Shown piece by piece: positions 28,525 through 37,408 of a stretch of DNA of 64,000 nt. Source of the stretch: Yoonia sp. (GTDB lineage: Bacteria; Pseudomonadota; Alphaproteobacteria; Rhodobacterales; Rhodobacteraceae). The notes under the pieces are model-generated. The model made no database searches and was not told the origin of the DNA. It worked only from the letters and a program-made list of their open reading frames with translations. Numbering within the stretch: position 1 is the stretch's first letter; the number at the start of each line of letters is the position of its first letter. The translations under genes were made by a program, and so were the position numbers. Location of the stretch: the NCBI RefSeq assembly GCF_014859355.1, contig NZ_JACUUJ010000007.1, forward strand, positions 23,770 through 87,769, given 5' to 3'.

Positions 28525-29651
28525 GACAGGGCACCTGCCTTGATGCGCCGTTTGAACAGATAGGGCCGTGTCGCGGCGAAAAGCAGCCCCCAGACAATGA
28601 CAAGCCCCGTCAAAACGGGAAAATACGTGGCAAACCACAGGTTTTCATGCGCGCGCGCCATGTTCAGACCGCCGGTTTCCACCGCCTTGACAACAACGAT
28701 AAGGCAAATCGCCGCGATGATCTGCCGCCAGATCCCGAACCGGCTGAACCCGCCGACCATCAGCGTTGCAAACCCCAAAAGTGCCGCGACCGTCCCCAGA
28801 AATGCCTGGCTGAACCGGTCGTGACCGCTTGACAAAAGCCGCGCGGCGCTTTGGCCGGTCTCGGCCTCTAATGTCGGTGTGGGGTGCAGCAATTCCCATG
28901 TCGAAAGCGCCCCCGCGCTGCGCCCGGCGCGGCGGCTGTGTGAAATCAGGCTTGTGATATCATAGGCCAGATCAGCAAATGATGTTATGAACAACTGTTG
29001 ACTGTCGCGACGCAGCGTCTGCACCATGCCTTCACGCATCACGATCTGGGTCTGCCCGCCCTGACGCAACAAATACGCCTGTGCTGCGGTATAGGTTAGT
29101 TGTTCGTCGCTACGGCGTGCATCAGAGACAAAGATATCAATCAGTTCGCCGGTTGGTGTGATGTCGCGGATGTAGAAGGTGACGCCTGCCACGGGTTCGA
29201 TGAATTGCCCCGGTGTCAACAGGCGCGCGGTGATGTTCTGGGCAATATCAGACTGCCGTTCCGCCAGCCGCGCGGTGCTGAGCGGGATCAGGATATGCAT
29301 CAGCACAGACATCAAAACCGCCACGATCAAACCAAAATACAAGACGGGCCGCGCCAGACGGAACGGAGAAAAGCCGGTCGCCTGCACCACGACCATTTCT
29401 GATTCCGTCGTCATCCGGTTGGTCACGTAAACCGCCGCTGCAAAGGCCGCCAGCGGCAACGCCAGCCTTATCACCGCAGGCAGCGACAGGGCCGTGAATT
29501 CCAGAAAAACGCCGGCTGACTGGCCGTCGGCGATCAGTTGGTCAAACAACACAACCGCCCGGTTGATCCAATACACCATCACCAGCACCAGACTGAAAAA
29601 GCCGAACAGCGCCATCAGCTGCGACAGCAGATATCTGTCAAATCGGCCCAA
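28521..29651 (-). CDS. lptF: LPS export permease LptF
   Basis: Partner of LptG with the same layout: three N-terminal and three C-terminal membrane segments around a periplasmic domain (376 residues). Conserved pieces are GRFDRYLLSQLMALFGFFSL, VVVQATGFSPFRLARPVL and LLTPGQFIEPVAGVTFYI. No ATG precedes the first conserved residue; a TTG at 29651 with AAAGGA upstream is the likely start, and the long open frame to 30359 is antisense to pepA. Divergent from pepA across 141 bases. Head of the lptF-lptG-lptD-surA-pdxA-rsmA array. Confidence 0.92.
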   Translation of the reverse strand: MGRFDRYLLSQLMALFGFFSLVLVMVYWINRAVVLFDQLIADGQSAGVFLEFTALSLPAVIRLALPLAAFAAAVYVTNRMTTESEMVVVQATGFSPFRLARPVLYFGLIVAVLMSVLMHILIPLSTARLAERQSDIAQNITARLLTPGQFIEPVAGVTFYIRDITPTGELIDIFVSDARRSDEQLTYTAAQAYLLRQGGQTQIVMREGMVQTLRRDSQQLFITSFADLAYDITSLISHSRRAGRSAGALSTWELLHPTPTLEAETGQSAARLLSSGHDRFSQAFLGTVAALLGFATLMVGGFSRFGIWRQIIAAICLIVVVKAVETGGLNMARAHENLWFATYFPVLTGLVIVWGLLFAATRPYLFKRRIKAGALS

Positions 29652-29792
29652 TGCCCGGTGTCCTTTGCGCTGCCTGTCCTGCCTGTTGCGGCAAACTAGC
29701 CCATCCAGGCGGCGGTTTGAACAGCTATCTGGCCTTTGCCGCGGTGGCGGGCTACCAATTGCGCAACACCCTGTTCGCGCAAAGGAGCCGCC

Positions 29793-31259
29793 ATGACAAC
29801 CCCCGCCGAAATCCAGTTCAAAGATGTCGATCTTGACGCGCTGGCCCATGCGCCAGGCAAGGTGGCGGTATTTATCGGTGCCGACGGAAAACTTGAAGCT
29901 GGCGCGCGCAAGCTGAACACGCTGACGCGCAAGAGCCTGGCCCGGTTTGTTGCCACGGAAGCCTTTGAAAAAATGGCAATCGGGGATCTTTTCGCGTTGA
30001 CATGGCCAGCCGGAATAGAAGCGGCCGCGATCCTGGTTGTGAAACTGGGGCGGCGTCCGTCCCAGCAAGAGGCGCGCAAGGCCGGGGCGCAACTGGCCAA
30101 GGTTCAAAACGGGGCAGACCTTTTGGTGGTGGCGGGCAGCATTGCGCATGTCGATGAAATTGCCCTGGGGCTGGCCCTGCGCGGGTATGATTTTGACACC
30201 CACAAAACCGGGGAAAAGAAACCGGTGGGCGGTGTCACCTTCATGGTGGCCAAGCCCGAAGTCGTGGCAAAACGCGCAGCCCCCATGGCCGCGATTGCCG
30301 AAGGCGTGTTCTTTACCCGCGATCTGACCAATGAACCCGCCAATATCCTGACCACCCATGATTTTGCCGCCCGTCTGGCCGCCATGCAGGAACTGGGGCT
30401 GGATGTAGAGATCCTTGAAGAAGACGACCTGATAAAATTGGGGATGCGCACCCTTTTAGCTGTCGGGCAGGGTTCACTTAGCCCTTCCAAGGTGGTCGTT
30501 ATGCACTGGAACGGGGGCGGCGATGACGCGCCGTTTGCGCTTGTGGGTAAGGGTGTTGTGTTCGACACCGGCGGGATCAGCATGAAACCCGCAGCCGGCA
30601 TGGAAGACATGACCATGGACATGGGCGGCGCCGGTGTGGTGGCCGGTGTGATGCGCACACTGGCACTGCGCAAGGCCCGCGCCAATGTCGTCGGAATCGT
30701 GGGGATCGTGGAAAATATGGTTTCGGGGTCCGCCACCCGCCCAGGTGATGTGGTCCGGTCGATGAAAGGCGATACGATCGAGGTGATCAACACCGATGCT
30801 GAAGGCCGCATGGTGTTGGCCGATGTGCTGTGGTATGCGCAGGATCGGTTCAAGCCGAAAGCCATGATCAATCTTGCAACCTTGACCGGGGCCATCTTGG
30901 TGGCGCTGGGGCATGAAAATGCAGGGGTTTTTTCCAATTCCGACGACCTGTCTGCCGCCTTTATCAAGGCGGCCGGAGCCGAGGGCGAAGGCGCATGGCG
31001 GATGCCCATGGGGCCAGCCTATGACGATCTGCTGAAATCTCGTATTGCCGATATGAAAAACGTGGGCGGCCGCTATGCCGGGTCAATCTCGGCGGCGCAT
31101 TTTTTGCAGCGTTTTGTCAAACCCGATGTGCCGTGGTGCCATCTGGACATTGCTGGTGTCGCCAGCGTGAAAAAGGAAACAGCGCTTGCGCCTGCGGGGG
31201 CCACGGGTTGGGGTGTGATGGCCCTGAACCGGCTGATCGCTGATAGATACGAAGACTGA
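29793..31259 (+). CDS. pepA: Leucyl aminopeptidase (M17)
   Basis: Cytoplasmic dizinc/manganese aminopeptidase of 488 residues. The metal site is seen in VGKGVVFDTGGISMKPAAGM (about 250-270) and in the family signature NTDAEGRMVLADVL near 332. The N-terminal PepA domain (about 20-160) is present. Start ATG 29793 lies after a strong AAAGGAG. holC follows after one base, a common pair. Confidence 0.97.
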   Translation: MTTPAEIQFKDVDLDALAHAPGKVAVFIGADGKLEAGARKLNTLTRKSLARFVATEAFEKMAIGDLFALTWPAGIEAAAILVVKLGRRPSQQEARKAGAQLAKVQNGADLLVVAGSIAHVDEIALGLALRGYDFDTHKTGEKKPVGGVTFMVAKPEVVAKRAAPMAAIAEGVFFTRDLTNEPANILTTHDFAARLAAMQELGLDVEILEEDDLIKLGMRTLLAVGQGSLSPSKVVVMHWNGGGDDAPFALVGKGVVFDTGGISMKPAAGMEDMTMDMGGAGVVAGVMRTLALRKARANVVGIVGIVENMVSGSATRPGDVVRSMKGDTIEVINTDAEGRMVLADVLWYAQDRFKPKAMINLATLTGAILVALGHENAGVFSNSDDLSAAFIKAAGAEGEGAWRMPMGPAYDDLLKSRIADMKNVGGRYAGSISAAHFLQRFVKPDVPWCHLDIAGVASVKKETALAPAGATGWGVMALNRLIADRYED

Positions 31260-31260
31260 C

Positions 31261-31716
31261 ATGGGGCTGGCGTTTTTCTACCACCTGACCGACAGCCCCC
31301 TTGAGGCGACGTTGCCGATGCTGATCACCAAGGCGCGCGCGGCTGGTTGGCGCGTGCTGGTGCGCGCAACGGATACAGACCTGCTGAAACGGCTGGATGA
31401 CGTGTTGTGGCTGGGGCCAGAGGATGGGTTTTTGCCGCATGCCCTGGCTGGTGGCCCAAATGACGCCGATCAGCCTGTGCTGCTGGGCAATGTGGATGCG
31501 ACCGGATTTGCCTGCGTGATGAGCGTCGGTGGCGCCGATGTGAATGTTGACGAAGTGAACGCGCTGGAACGCACCTGTATTCTGTTCGATGGCCATGATG
31601 ATGCGGCCCTTGCGCGGGCGCGCGGCCAGTGGAAAAGCCTGACCGATGCAGGCTGCGTGGCGCAGTATTGGGCGCAGGAAAATGGCCGTTGGTTGAAAAA
31701 GGCAGAAAAAGGCTAG
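31261..31716 (+). CDS. holC: DNA polymerase III subunit chi
   Basis: Subunit of the clamp-loader complex that contacts SSB. The 151-residue product shows the HolC pattern: FFYHLTDSPLEATLPMLI at the start, WRVLVRATDTDLLKRLDDVL, and the ERTCILFDGHDDAALARAR strand-helix near 120. Directly downstream of pepA, as in most proteobacteria. Confidence 0.94.
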   Translation: MGLAFFYHLTDSPLEATLPMLITKARAAGWRVLVRATDTDLLKRLDDVLWLGPEDGFLPHALAGGPNDADQPVLLGNVDATGFACVMSVGGADVNVDEVNALERTCILFDGHDDAALARARGQWKSLTDAGCVAQYWAQENGRWLKKAEKG

Positions 31717-31734
31717 GGCGCAGTGATCCGCGCC

Positions 31735-31842
31735 TTACCTGATGCTTTGAAAATACGCAAAGCTGGGGTCAAACCCTTCGGGCAAGGCGGGCGGTGCGGC
31801 GCAAGCGGCCAGGATCAACAAAAGACAGGCGGCCCGGATCAT
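31735..31842 (-). CDS. Small putative lipoprotein (35 residues)
   Basis: Reading minus from ATG 31842 to TAA at 31735 gives MIRAACLLLILAAC, then APPALPEGFDPSFAYFQSIR. The first part is a short lipoprotein signal with lipobox LAAC (Cys 14), so a mature lipopeptide of about 22 residues is predicted. The start overlaps the stop of the upstream aspartic protease gene (ATGA), which argues for real, coupled translation. No homologue is recognised. It is too short for most gene callers. Confidence 0.6.
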   Translation of the reverse strand: MIRAACLLLILAACAAPPALPEGFDPSFAYFQSIR

Positions 31843-32417
31843 CGCGACAACACCAATTCGCCATTTGCAATCTCGATCCGGTCAAAGCGGCTGAGATAGG
31901 TCATCCCAAGCAGGGATGCGTCCATTTCCCCGCCATTGACGACCGCAGGCAACTGCCTGTCGATGATTGGCCCCAATGCAACCTTTTCCAGCAAGACCGG
32001 TGCCGTGCGCACGATGCCATTGGCGGTGATTGCCGAACCGTAAAACGCCAGATCATTGGCGTTGATCCCGATACGCAGGGCATCCTCGCGCGCCAGCACG
32101 ACCTGCGTTGCGCCGGTATCGACGACAAAGCGCACTGGTGTGTCGTTTACGTCAAGCGTCAGATAATAGTGCCCGTCCGCACTGCGCGGTACCGCGATCT
32201 GGTCGTTGGTGATGATGGCCTGACGACTGGTGACATTGCGGGCGATATCGTTCCACAAACCGTACACGCCGATAACGCCGATAAAAATCAGCACCCAAAT
32301 GGCGCCCTGTTGCAAATTCTTGCCCAGACTATTGCGATTTGACACGAAAAAAGCTCCGGCAATCGCCGCGCCCAAAAGGCCCAGATAGACAAGCTGCATG
32401 ATCTGATGACTGGTCAT
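31839..32417 (-). CDS. Membrane-anchored retroviral-type aspartic protease (clan AA, TIGR02281 type)
   Basis: A 192-residue protein with two N-terminal hydrophobic segments (about 9-25 and 39-56) and a single retropepsin-like domain (about 80-190) with active-site VDTGATQVVL and the second hydrophobic-hydrophobic-Gly motif LLGMTYLSRFDRIEI. Such single-domain proteases act as dimers. In alphaproteobacteria this family (for example PerP in Caulobacter) degrades polarity factors, but equivalence is not shown here. The ribosome site at 32417 is weak; a second ATG lies at 32399. Confidence 0.85.
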   Translation of the reverse strand: MTSHQIMQLVYLGLLGAAIAGAFFVSNRNSLGKNLQQGAIWVLIFIGVIGVYGLWNDIARNVTSRQAIITNDQIAVPRSADGHYYLTLDVNDTPVRFVVDTGATQVVLAREDALRIGINANDLAFYGSAITANGIVRTAPVLLEKVALGPIIDRQLPAVVNGGEMDASLLGMTYLSRFDRIEIANGELVLSR

Positions 32418-32434
32418 GAAGATGTATATAGGGC

Positions 32435-33064
32435 TTATCCGCCGATGCCAAAACCCCGCAGGCCATCAAGAATGAATTGCACCGCCAAAGCTGCCAGCAA
32501 CATGCCCAAAACGCGGGTCACAATGTTCAGACCGGTCTTGCCCAGCGCCCGTTCGATCGCGGGGGCGGCCAGAAAGGATAAAAAGGTGATCAGCAGGATG
32601 GCCAACAAAACGCCCGCAATGGCAGCGAAATCTGCCGCTTCTGTAGATTGGCCAGCCAGCAGGATGATCGTTGTAATCGCGCCCGGTCCGACGATCAGCG
32701 GCAGGGCCAGCGGAAAGACGGACGGGTCGTCATGGTGTTCTGCCTGCCCTTCGGCGGCATTTTCTTCGCGCCGGGCCTGTCGTTTCTGAAACAGCATGTC
32801 CAGCGCTGTCAGGAACAACAAAACCCCACCTGCGATGCGGAAGGCATCCATTGAAATGCCGATAAAGCCCAGCACTGCCTCGCCCAGAAACAGAAACAAC
32901 AGCATCAGCCCGGCAGACACCACGCAGGCCCGGATTGCGATGATGCGGCGCTGTGCCGCAGTCATCCCTTGGGTCAGCGCGATGAACACGGGCGCCAGCC
33001 CCGGCGGGTCCATGATGATGAACATCGTGGTAAAAGCAGCGATCAGGGCGGGCAGTTCGGTCAT
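32435..33064 (-). CDS. MarC-family integral membrane protein
   Basis: A 209-residue protein with six predicted membrane segments, of the MarC/UPF0056 family (N-terminal TTMFIIMDPPGLAPVFIALT and central LPLIVGPGAITTIILLA with the family's GPG turn). Its function is unknown; the early link to multidrug resistance was not upheld. A charged loop of about 30 residues (RQARREENAAEGQAEHHD) separates segments three and four. 17 bases upstream of the aspartic protease start. Confidence 0.88.
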   Translation of the reverse strand: MTELPALIAAFTTMFIIMDPPGLAPVFIALTQGMTAAQRRIIAIRACVVSAGLMLLFLFLGEAVLGFIGISMDAFRIAGGVLLFLTALDMLFQKRQARREENAAEGQAEHHDDPSVFPLALPLIVGPGAITTIILLAGQSTEAADFAAIAGVLLAILLITFLSFLAAPAIERALGKTGLNIVTRVLGMLLAALAVQFILDGLRGFGIGG

Positions 33065-33088
33065 GGTATCCTGTGTGACAGGGGGGCA

Positions 33089-33110
33089 ATCAAATTTCTA
33101 GAAATTTGAT
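33089..33110. repeat. 22-bp AT-rich palindrome
   Basis: ATCAAATTTCT followed by its exact complement. It shares the half-site ATCAAATTT with the palindrome at 18075-18098 and lies in the 80-base gap between the ABC-F gene end and marC, directly next to the repeat at 33112-33143. Confidence 0.7.
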
Positions 33111-33111
33111 G

Positions 33112-33143
33112 CCTCCGGCGGGAGTTTTCTGGCCAAGATGAAG
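33112..33143 (+). repeat. Dispersed intergenic repeat, copy 1
   Basis: A short hairpin CTCC-GGCG-GGAG, then TTTTCTGGCCAAGATGAAG. The last 23 bases, starting GGAGTTTTCTGGCC, are identical to the end of the element at 42127-42185. It ends one base before the ABC-F stop codon on the minus strand. The hairpin plus T-run on the plus strand is terminator-like. Confidence 0.7.
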
Positions 33144-33144
33144 A

Positions 33145-34998
33145 TCAGGCTTTTTCAGCCTTTTCGAGTTTTTCGAGCGAGGCCATCCACATTGTTTCGG
33201 CACGGTCCAGTCCGTCCATCACTTCGGCATATTTCTTGTTCCATGTGGCAAGTTCGCCTGCTTTCGCGTCCTCATAAAGGGCGGGGTCGGCCAGTTTTTT
33301 GGCAAGCTTGTCGCGCATGTCGTTGATTTTCTTGACGCGTTCCTCGTTCTTGCGCACATCGGCGCGTAGCGATTGCAGGGCCTCGCGGCTTGGCTTGGGG
33401 GCATTGGCGGGTTTGGGTTTATCCTTTTCGCCCGGCTTTTCGGGGTTCAATAGCATCTTGCGATAGGATTGCAGGTCGTCTTCATAGGGGGTGACGTGCC
33501 CGTCCTTGACCAGCCACAGCCGGTCGGCGACCATCGACAAAAGGTGCATGTCGTGGCTGACAAGGATCACCGCGCCCGAATAGGCGGTCAGTGCCTCGAC
33601 CAGCGCTTCGCGGCTTTCGATATCCAGGTGGTTGGTCGGTTCGTCGAGAATCAGCAGATGCGGTGCGGGCAGTGTGGCCAGCAGCAGTGACAACCGCGCC
33701 TTTTGCCCGCCAGACAGGTGCCCGACCTCGGTTTCGGCCTGATCGGCGCCAAGTCCAAAACCGGCAAGCCGTGCGCGCAGCCGCGCCTGGCCTTCTTCGG
33801 GGCGTTCGCGCAGCAGGTGTTGCAGCGGGGTTTCTTCAATGCGCAGTTCATCGACCTGATGCTGGGCGAAAAAGCCGATGCGCAGTTTGTTGGCCGTTAT
33901 CATCTTGCCGTGCGCCAGTGGTAGCCGGTCTGACAGCATTTTTGACAGGGTTGATTTGCCTTCGCCGTTGCGGCCCAACAGGGCGATGCGGTCGTCCTGA
34001 TCAATGCGCAGGTTCAGGTCATGCAGAATGATCTGGTTGCCATATCCCACTGCGGCGCCTTCGGTGGCGATGATTGGGGGGGACAGTTCCTCTGGTTCGG
34101 GAAAGGTGAACACGGTGCGCGCGGCGTCTTCGGGCGCGCGGATGTCTTCCATCTTTTCCAACATCTTGATGCGGGACTGCGCCTGTTTGGCCTTGTTCGC
34201 CTTGGCGCGGAAACGATCCACGAATGACTGGATATGCGCGCGCTTTGCATCTTGTTTCTTGGCGGCTGACGCCATCAGCGCGCGTTTTTCGGCGCGCTGC
34301 TTGGCGAACATATCATAGGTGCCGGTGTAATAGATCAGCCCTTTGTCTTCCAGATGCAGGATGCCGCCGACGGACCGGTTCAGCAGTTCGCGGTCGTGGC
34401 TGACGATCAGAACGGTGTGGGGATATTTGACCAGATACGCCTCGAGCCAGAGCGCGCCTTCAAGGTCGAGATAGTTGGTCGGTTCGTCCAGCAACAGCAG
34501 ATCGGGTTCGGAAAACAGCACCGCGGCCAGCGCCACGCGCATACGCCAACCGCCTGAAAAGGCCGAACAGGGCATTTGCTGTTCTTCGTGGGTAAACCCC
34601 AGACCTTTCAGGATCGTGGCGGCGCGTGCCTCGGCTGACCATGCGTCGATATCGGCCAGCCGTGTCTGCACCTCGGCGATGCGGGAGGGATCGGTGGCGG
34701 TTTCCGCCTCGGCCAGCAGGGCCTCGCGTTCGGTATCGGCGCGCAGGACCGTATCGATCAGCGACACCTCGTTGCCCGGCACTTCCTGGCTGACACCGCC
34801 AATTTTCCAACCACGCGGGATGCTGACGCTGCCGGTATCCAGTACCATTTCGCCCCGGATGATGCGAAACAGCGTGGTCTTGCCCGACCCGTTGCGCCCC
34901 ACAAGCCCGACCTTGTGACCGGTCGGAATCGTCACGGTTGCGTTTTCGACCAATGTGCGGCCTTCGACGGAATATGTGAGTTCTGAAATCTTAAGCAT
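33145..34998 (-). CDS. ABC-F ATPase (YheS-like)
   Basis: A 617-residue soluble twin-ABC protein. Walker A motifs GRNGSGKTT (near 36) and GRNGEGKST (near 320), signatures AFSGGWRMRVALAAVLF and HLSGGQKARLSLLLATL, and Walker B with LLLDEPTNYLD and LILDEPTNHLD. The SGGW variant of the first signature is typical of the YheS group. A Lys/Glu-rich linker and a C-terminal coiled-coil (about 520-617) follow. It is likely a ribosome-associated factor, not a transporter. Start ATG 34998; the frame is open to 35058. It is the second ABC-F of the window besides uup. Confidence 0.92.
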   Translation of the reverse strand: MLKISELTYSVEGRTLVENATVTIPTGHKVGLVGRNGSGKTTLFRIIRGEMVLDTGSVSIPRGWKIGGVSQEVPGNEVSLIDTVLRADTEREALLAEAETATDPSRIAEVQTRLADIDAWSAEARAATILKGLGFTHEEQQMPCSAFSGGWRMRVALAAVLFSEPDLLLLDEPTNYLDLEGALWLEAYLVKYPHTVLIVSHDRELLNRSVGGILHLEDKGLIYYTGTYDMFAKQRAEKRALMASAAKKQDAKRAHIQSFVDRFRAKANKAKQAQSRIKMLEKMEDIRAPEDAARTVFTFPEPEELSPPIIATEGAAVGYGNQIILHDLNLRIDQDDRIALLGRNGEGKSTLSKMLSDRLPLAHGKMITANKLRIGFFAQHQVDELRIEETPLQHLLRERPEEGQARLRARLAGFGLGADQAETEVGHLSGGQKARLSLLLATLPAPHLLILDEPTNHLDIESREALVEALTAYSGAVILVSHDMHLLSMVADRLWLVKDGHVTPYEDDLQSYRKMLLNPEKPGEKDKPKPANAPKPSREALQSLRADVRKNEERVKKINDMRDKLAKKLADPALYEDAKAGELATWNKKYAEVMDGLDRAETMWMASLEKLEKAEKA

Positions 34999-35039
34999 GT
35001 GGGGGCTTTGCCTGATGTCGGGGGTGGCGTCAATCGGGC

Positions 35040-36350
35040 TTAGCCATGTGTTGGCCACCGGTGGTGGTCATCGTCGATGATCAGCGGATGGGCGTGTTGC
35101 GGTGAACCGCCTTGCAGATGCGGGTGGTCAGGGGGCAGATCGTTATGGGTATGTGCGACGACGACCGGGTCGCCCTGTGGCCACAGCCAGAGCGCCACCC
35201 CAATACCAAGCCCGCCCACCAGGCCCAAAGCCCCCAGCGTCGTGCCCTTACCAAAGGCCGTCATCATCTGTCCCGCCAGCGGATAGGTCAGCAACCAGCA
35301 GGCATGTGACAGGGCAAATTGTGCGGTGAAAACCGCAGGTCGGTCGGCGCTATGGGCCGACCGGCGCAACACCCGCCCTTGCGGTGTCAGCGTGGTGGCA
35401 TAGCCGATGCCCATCAGTGCCCAAAGGGCCAAAAATGCGCCCCATTGCGGGCTGGTGAACGCCTGGCCGAACATCAGCAGCGTTAACAGAACCGCCCCGC
35501 TGATCATGACTGGCCGATCCCCCAGCCGTTTCAGGAGGCGCGGCAGCACCAATGCCGCCAGCATTGACCCGCCGCCAAAGGCTGCAAGTGCGCGCGCCAC
35601 ATCGCCATCTGTACCGCCAAAGCTGGTGCGCACGATGACAACGGTGTTGACGATCACAAAGGCGCCAGCGGCGGCGGCAGTCAAATTCAGTGCCAAAAGC
35701 CCGCGCAACCGCGGTGTTGCCAGATAAATCACGATGCCACGCGTCATCCGTTCGTGAAAGGGACGTGCTTTTTGCAGGCTGCGTGGCGGCAGGGCGGTCG
35801 CGCTGATCAACATAGCAGAGCCTACAAACCCCAACACGGTGCCGCCAAACAGCCAGTGATAGCTGAAGAACAGCAGCAGCAGCCCCGCCAGCATGGGGCT
35901 GACCAGATTTTCCAGATCATACGCCATCCGCGACAGTGAAAGGGCGTTGGCGTAATCATCTTCGTCGTGCAACACATCGGGAATGATGGCCTGAAACGTC
36001 GGGGTAAACGTCGCTGAAGCGGTTTGCAGCACAAAAATCGCCAGATAAATGTGCGCCACATCCGTGATGAAGGACAGTGACAAGGCGACAGCCGCGCGGG
36101 TCATGTCGGCCGCGATCAGCACCGCCCTGCGCGGCAGGTTTGCGACAAGCGCACTGACCACGGGTGACAGGCCAACATAGGCCAGCATCTTGATGGCATA
36201 CGCGGTTCCCAACACGGCCCCCGCCGCGCCGCCGGCCAGATCATACGCCAAGAGACCCAGTCCGACCGTCAACAGGCCCGTGCCAGTCAGCGCAACGATC
36301 TGGGCGGCAAACAGCCTGCCAAAGATGGGATGAAACAAAAGCTTCCACAT
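35040..36350 (-). CDS. MFS transporter with histidine-rich C-terminal tail
   Basis: A 436-residue major facilitator protein with about 12 membrane segments ([20 protein letters not shown] at segment 1; MFS loop [20 protein letters not shown] between segments 2 and 3). After the last segment (ending near 398) come about 38 residues with nine histidines ([27 protein letters not shown]). His-rich tails are common in nickel, cobalt and zinc carriers, such as NreB-type MFS exporters, so metal export is a possible role (inference). No metal regulator is adjacent. Confidence 0.85.
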   Translation of the reverse strand: MWKLLFHPIFGRLFAAQIVALTGTGLLTVGLGLLAYDLAGGAAGAVLGTAYAIKMLAYVGLSPVVSALVANLPRRAVLIAADMTRAAVALSLSFITDVAHIYLAIFVLQTASATFTPTFQAIIPDVLHDEDDYANALSLSRMAYDLENLVSPMLAGLLLLFFSYHWLFGGTVLGFVGSAMLISATALPPRSLQKARPFHERMTRGIVIYLATPRLRGLLALNLTAAAAGAFVIVNTVVIVRTSFGGTDGDVARALAAFGGGSMLAALVLPRLLKRLGDRPVMISGAVLLTLLMFGQAFTSPQWGAFLALWALMGIGYATTLTPQGRVLRRSAHSADRPAVFTAQFALSHACWLLTYPLAGQMMTAFGKGTTLGALGLVGGLGIGVALWLWPQGDPVVVAHTHNDLPPDHPHLQGGSPQHAHPLIIDDDHHRWPTHG

Positions 36351-36472
36351 CGTTATACGATACTGCGCGTCGCAGGCCTGCGCAATTCGCGGCTTTTCAT
36401 GGACGGGGCTGCATGATAGGGCGCTGCCATCATGAAACCGGGGCGTTCCCGCAGACAGACAAGAGGCTTATC

Positions 36473-36895
36473 ATGGCGATCCAGCGGACTTTTTCAATCA
36501 TCAAACCCGACGCGACCAAGCGGAACCTGACGGGTGCCATCACCGCAAAATTCGAAGAGGCAGGGTTGCGCGTTGTTGCATCCAAGCGGATTCAACTCAC
36601 CTTGGCGCAAGCGCAGCAATTTTATGGCGTCCACAAGGACCGCCCCTTCTTTGGCGAGTTGTGTGAATTCATGGTGTCCGAACCCATCGTCGTCCAAGTG
36701 CTTGAAGGCGAAGACGCGATCATGAAAAATCGCGAAGTGATGGGGGCCACCAACCCTGCCGACGCCGCCCCCGGCACGATCCGCAAGGAATTCGCGCTGT
36801 CGATCGGCGAAAATTCGGTCCATGGATCGGATGCGCCCGAAACCGCGGCAGAAGAAATTGCATTCTTCTTTTCCGGGCTTGAACTGGTCGGATAA
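36473..36895 (+). CDS. ndk: Nucleoside diphosphate kinase
   Basis: Transfers the terminal phosphate between NTPs and NDPs. The 140-residue product has the [14 protein letters not shown] start and the active-site histidine in [17 protein letters not shown] (H near 117). Start ATG 36473 after AAGAGGC; the frame is open to 36413 without family sequence. Confidence 0.98.
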   Translation: MAIQRTFSIIKPDATKRNLTGAITAKFEEAGLRVVASKRIQLTLAQAQQFYGVHKDRPFFGELCEFMVSEPIVVQVLEGEDAIMKNREVMGATNPADAAPGTIRKEFALSIGENSVHGSDAPETAAEEIAFFFSGLELVG

Positions 36896-36938
36896 GTCGG
36901 GGCTGACCCCGGCCTATGGGGTGATCTGACATGCATCG

Positions 36939-36968
36939 CACCGCCCGCTGCCATTGGCGCGGGCGGTG
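36939..36968 (+). terminator. Terminator after ndk
   Basis: CACCGCCCGC and GCGGGCGGTG form a 10-bp perfect stem around TGCCATTGGC, followed by TTCATTT. It lies between the convergent ndk and TfoX C-domain genes. Confidence 0.7.
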
Positions 36969-36969
36969 T

Positions 36970-37299
36970 TCATTTAGGTGCGGGGCGCACGCCGATCCGG
37001 TTCAGCATACGTTCCAGTTCTGACTGGTGGGGATCACAGATGCGCGTTTTGATCGCATCGAATTGCCGGCGCAATACGGTTTTTTCATGGCCTTTGCAGT
37101 CGTTCCACGGGCGCCCTTGCAACGCCATATGCAGCACATAATAACTGATGAAATGCGGCTTTGCGCCCTGTTCCAGCAAGCGAATATAGGCCGCATCTGC
37201 GCCCAACGCGTGCAGTTCTTCAGCGGTCATGACGCCTGCGGCCTGTAACGCCTTTTCAAACGCAGGGCCAATATTGCGGATGGTGGTCAACGCGGCCAT
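36970..37299 (-). CDS. TfoX/Sxy C-terminal domain protein
   Basis: A 109-residue protein that matches the TfoX C-terminal, helix-hairpin-helix-like domain: LTTIRNIGPAFEKALQAAGV, then TAEELHALGADAAYIRLLEQ. It lacks the N-terminal TfoX domain found in competence regulator Sxy. Its function in alphaproteobacteria is unknown; a nucleic-acid binding role is plausible. About 35 C-terminal residues (KGHEKTVLRRQFDAIK and following) have no clear match. Confidence 0.8.
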   Translation of the reverse strand: MAALTTIRNIGPAFEKALQAAGVMTAEELHALGADAAYIRLLEQGAKPHFISYYVLHMALQGRPWNDCKGHEKTVLRRQFDAIKTRICDPHQSELERMLNRIGVRPAPK

Positions 37300-37322
37300 A
37301 TGCGCAGTCTAGCAAGCGGACA

Positions 37323-37390
37323 AAGAAAAACCAGCAAGGTAAGCTGCATCATTGGGGAGGACAATCATGCAAAGCTTGCCCTTGCTGGTT
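37323..37390 (-). ncRNA. Candidate anti-Shine-Dalgarno hairpin RNA with intrinsic terminator
   Basis: On the minus strand, bases 37390-37329 fold into an imperfect hairpin of about 24 bp: AACCAGCAAGG with CCTTGCTGGTT, then AAGC with GCTT, TGCAT with ATGCA, and ATTG with CAAT. The apical seven-base loop is TCCTCCC (37361-37355). The last arm runs directly into TTTTTCTTTG, so it also reads as an intrinsic terminator. Anti-SD loops of this type define the CcsR ('cuckoo') RNAs of Rhodobacter and the alpha-r14 family. It begins 18 bases after the 40-codon ORF, so the RNA may be a 3' processing product of that mRNA. A +strand role is less likely since no T-run follows there. Confidence 0.55.
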
Positions 37391-37408
37391 CCAGGGTCCG
37401 CCAGCCGG

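Noticed and set aside
29652..30359. Minus-strand frame continuing lptF upstream
   Set aside because: Antisense to pepA; LptF similarity starts at the GRFDRYLL segment.
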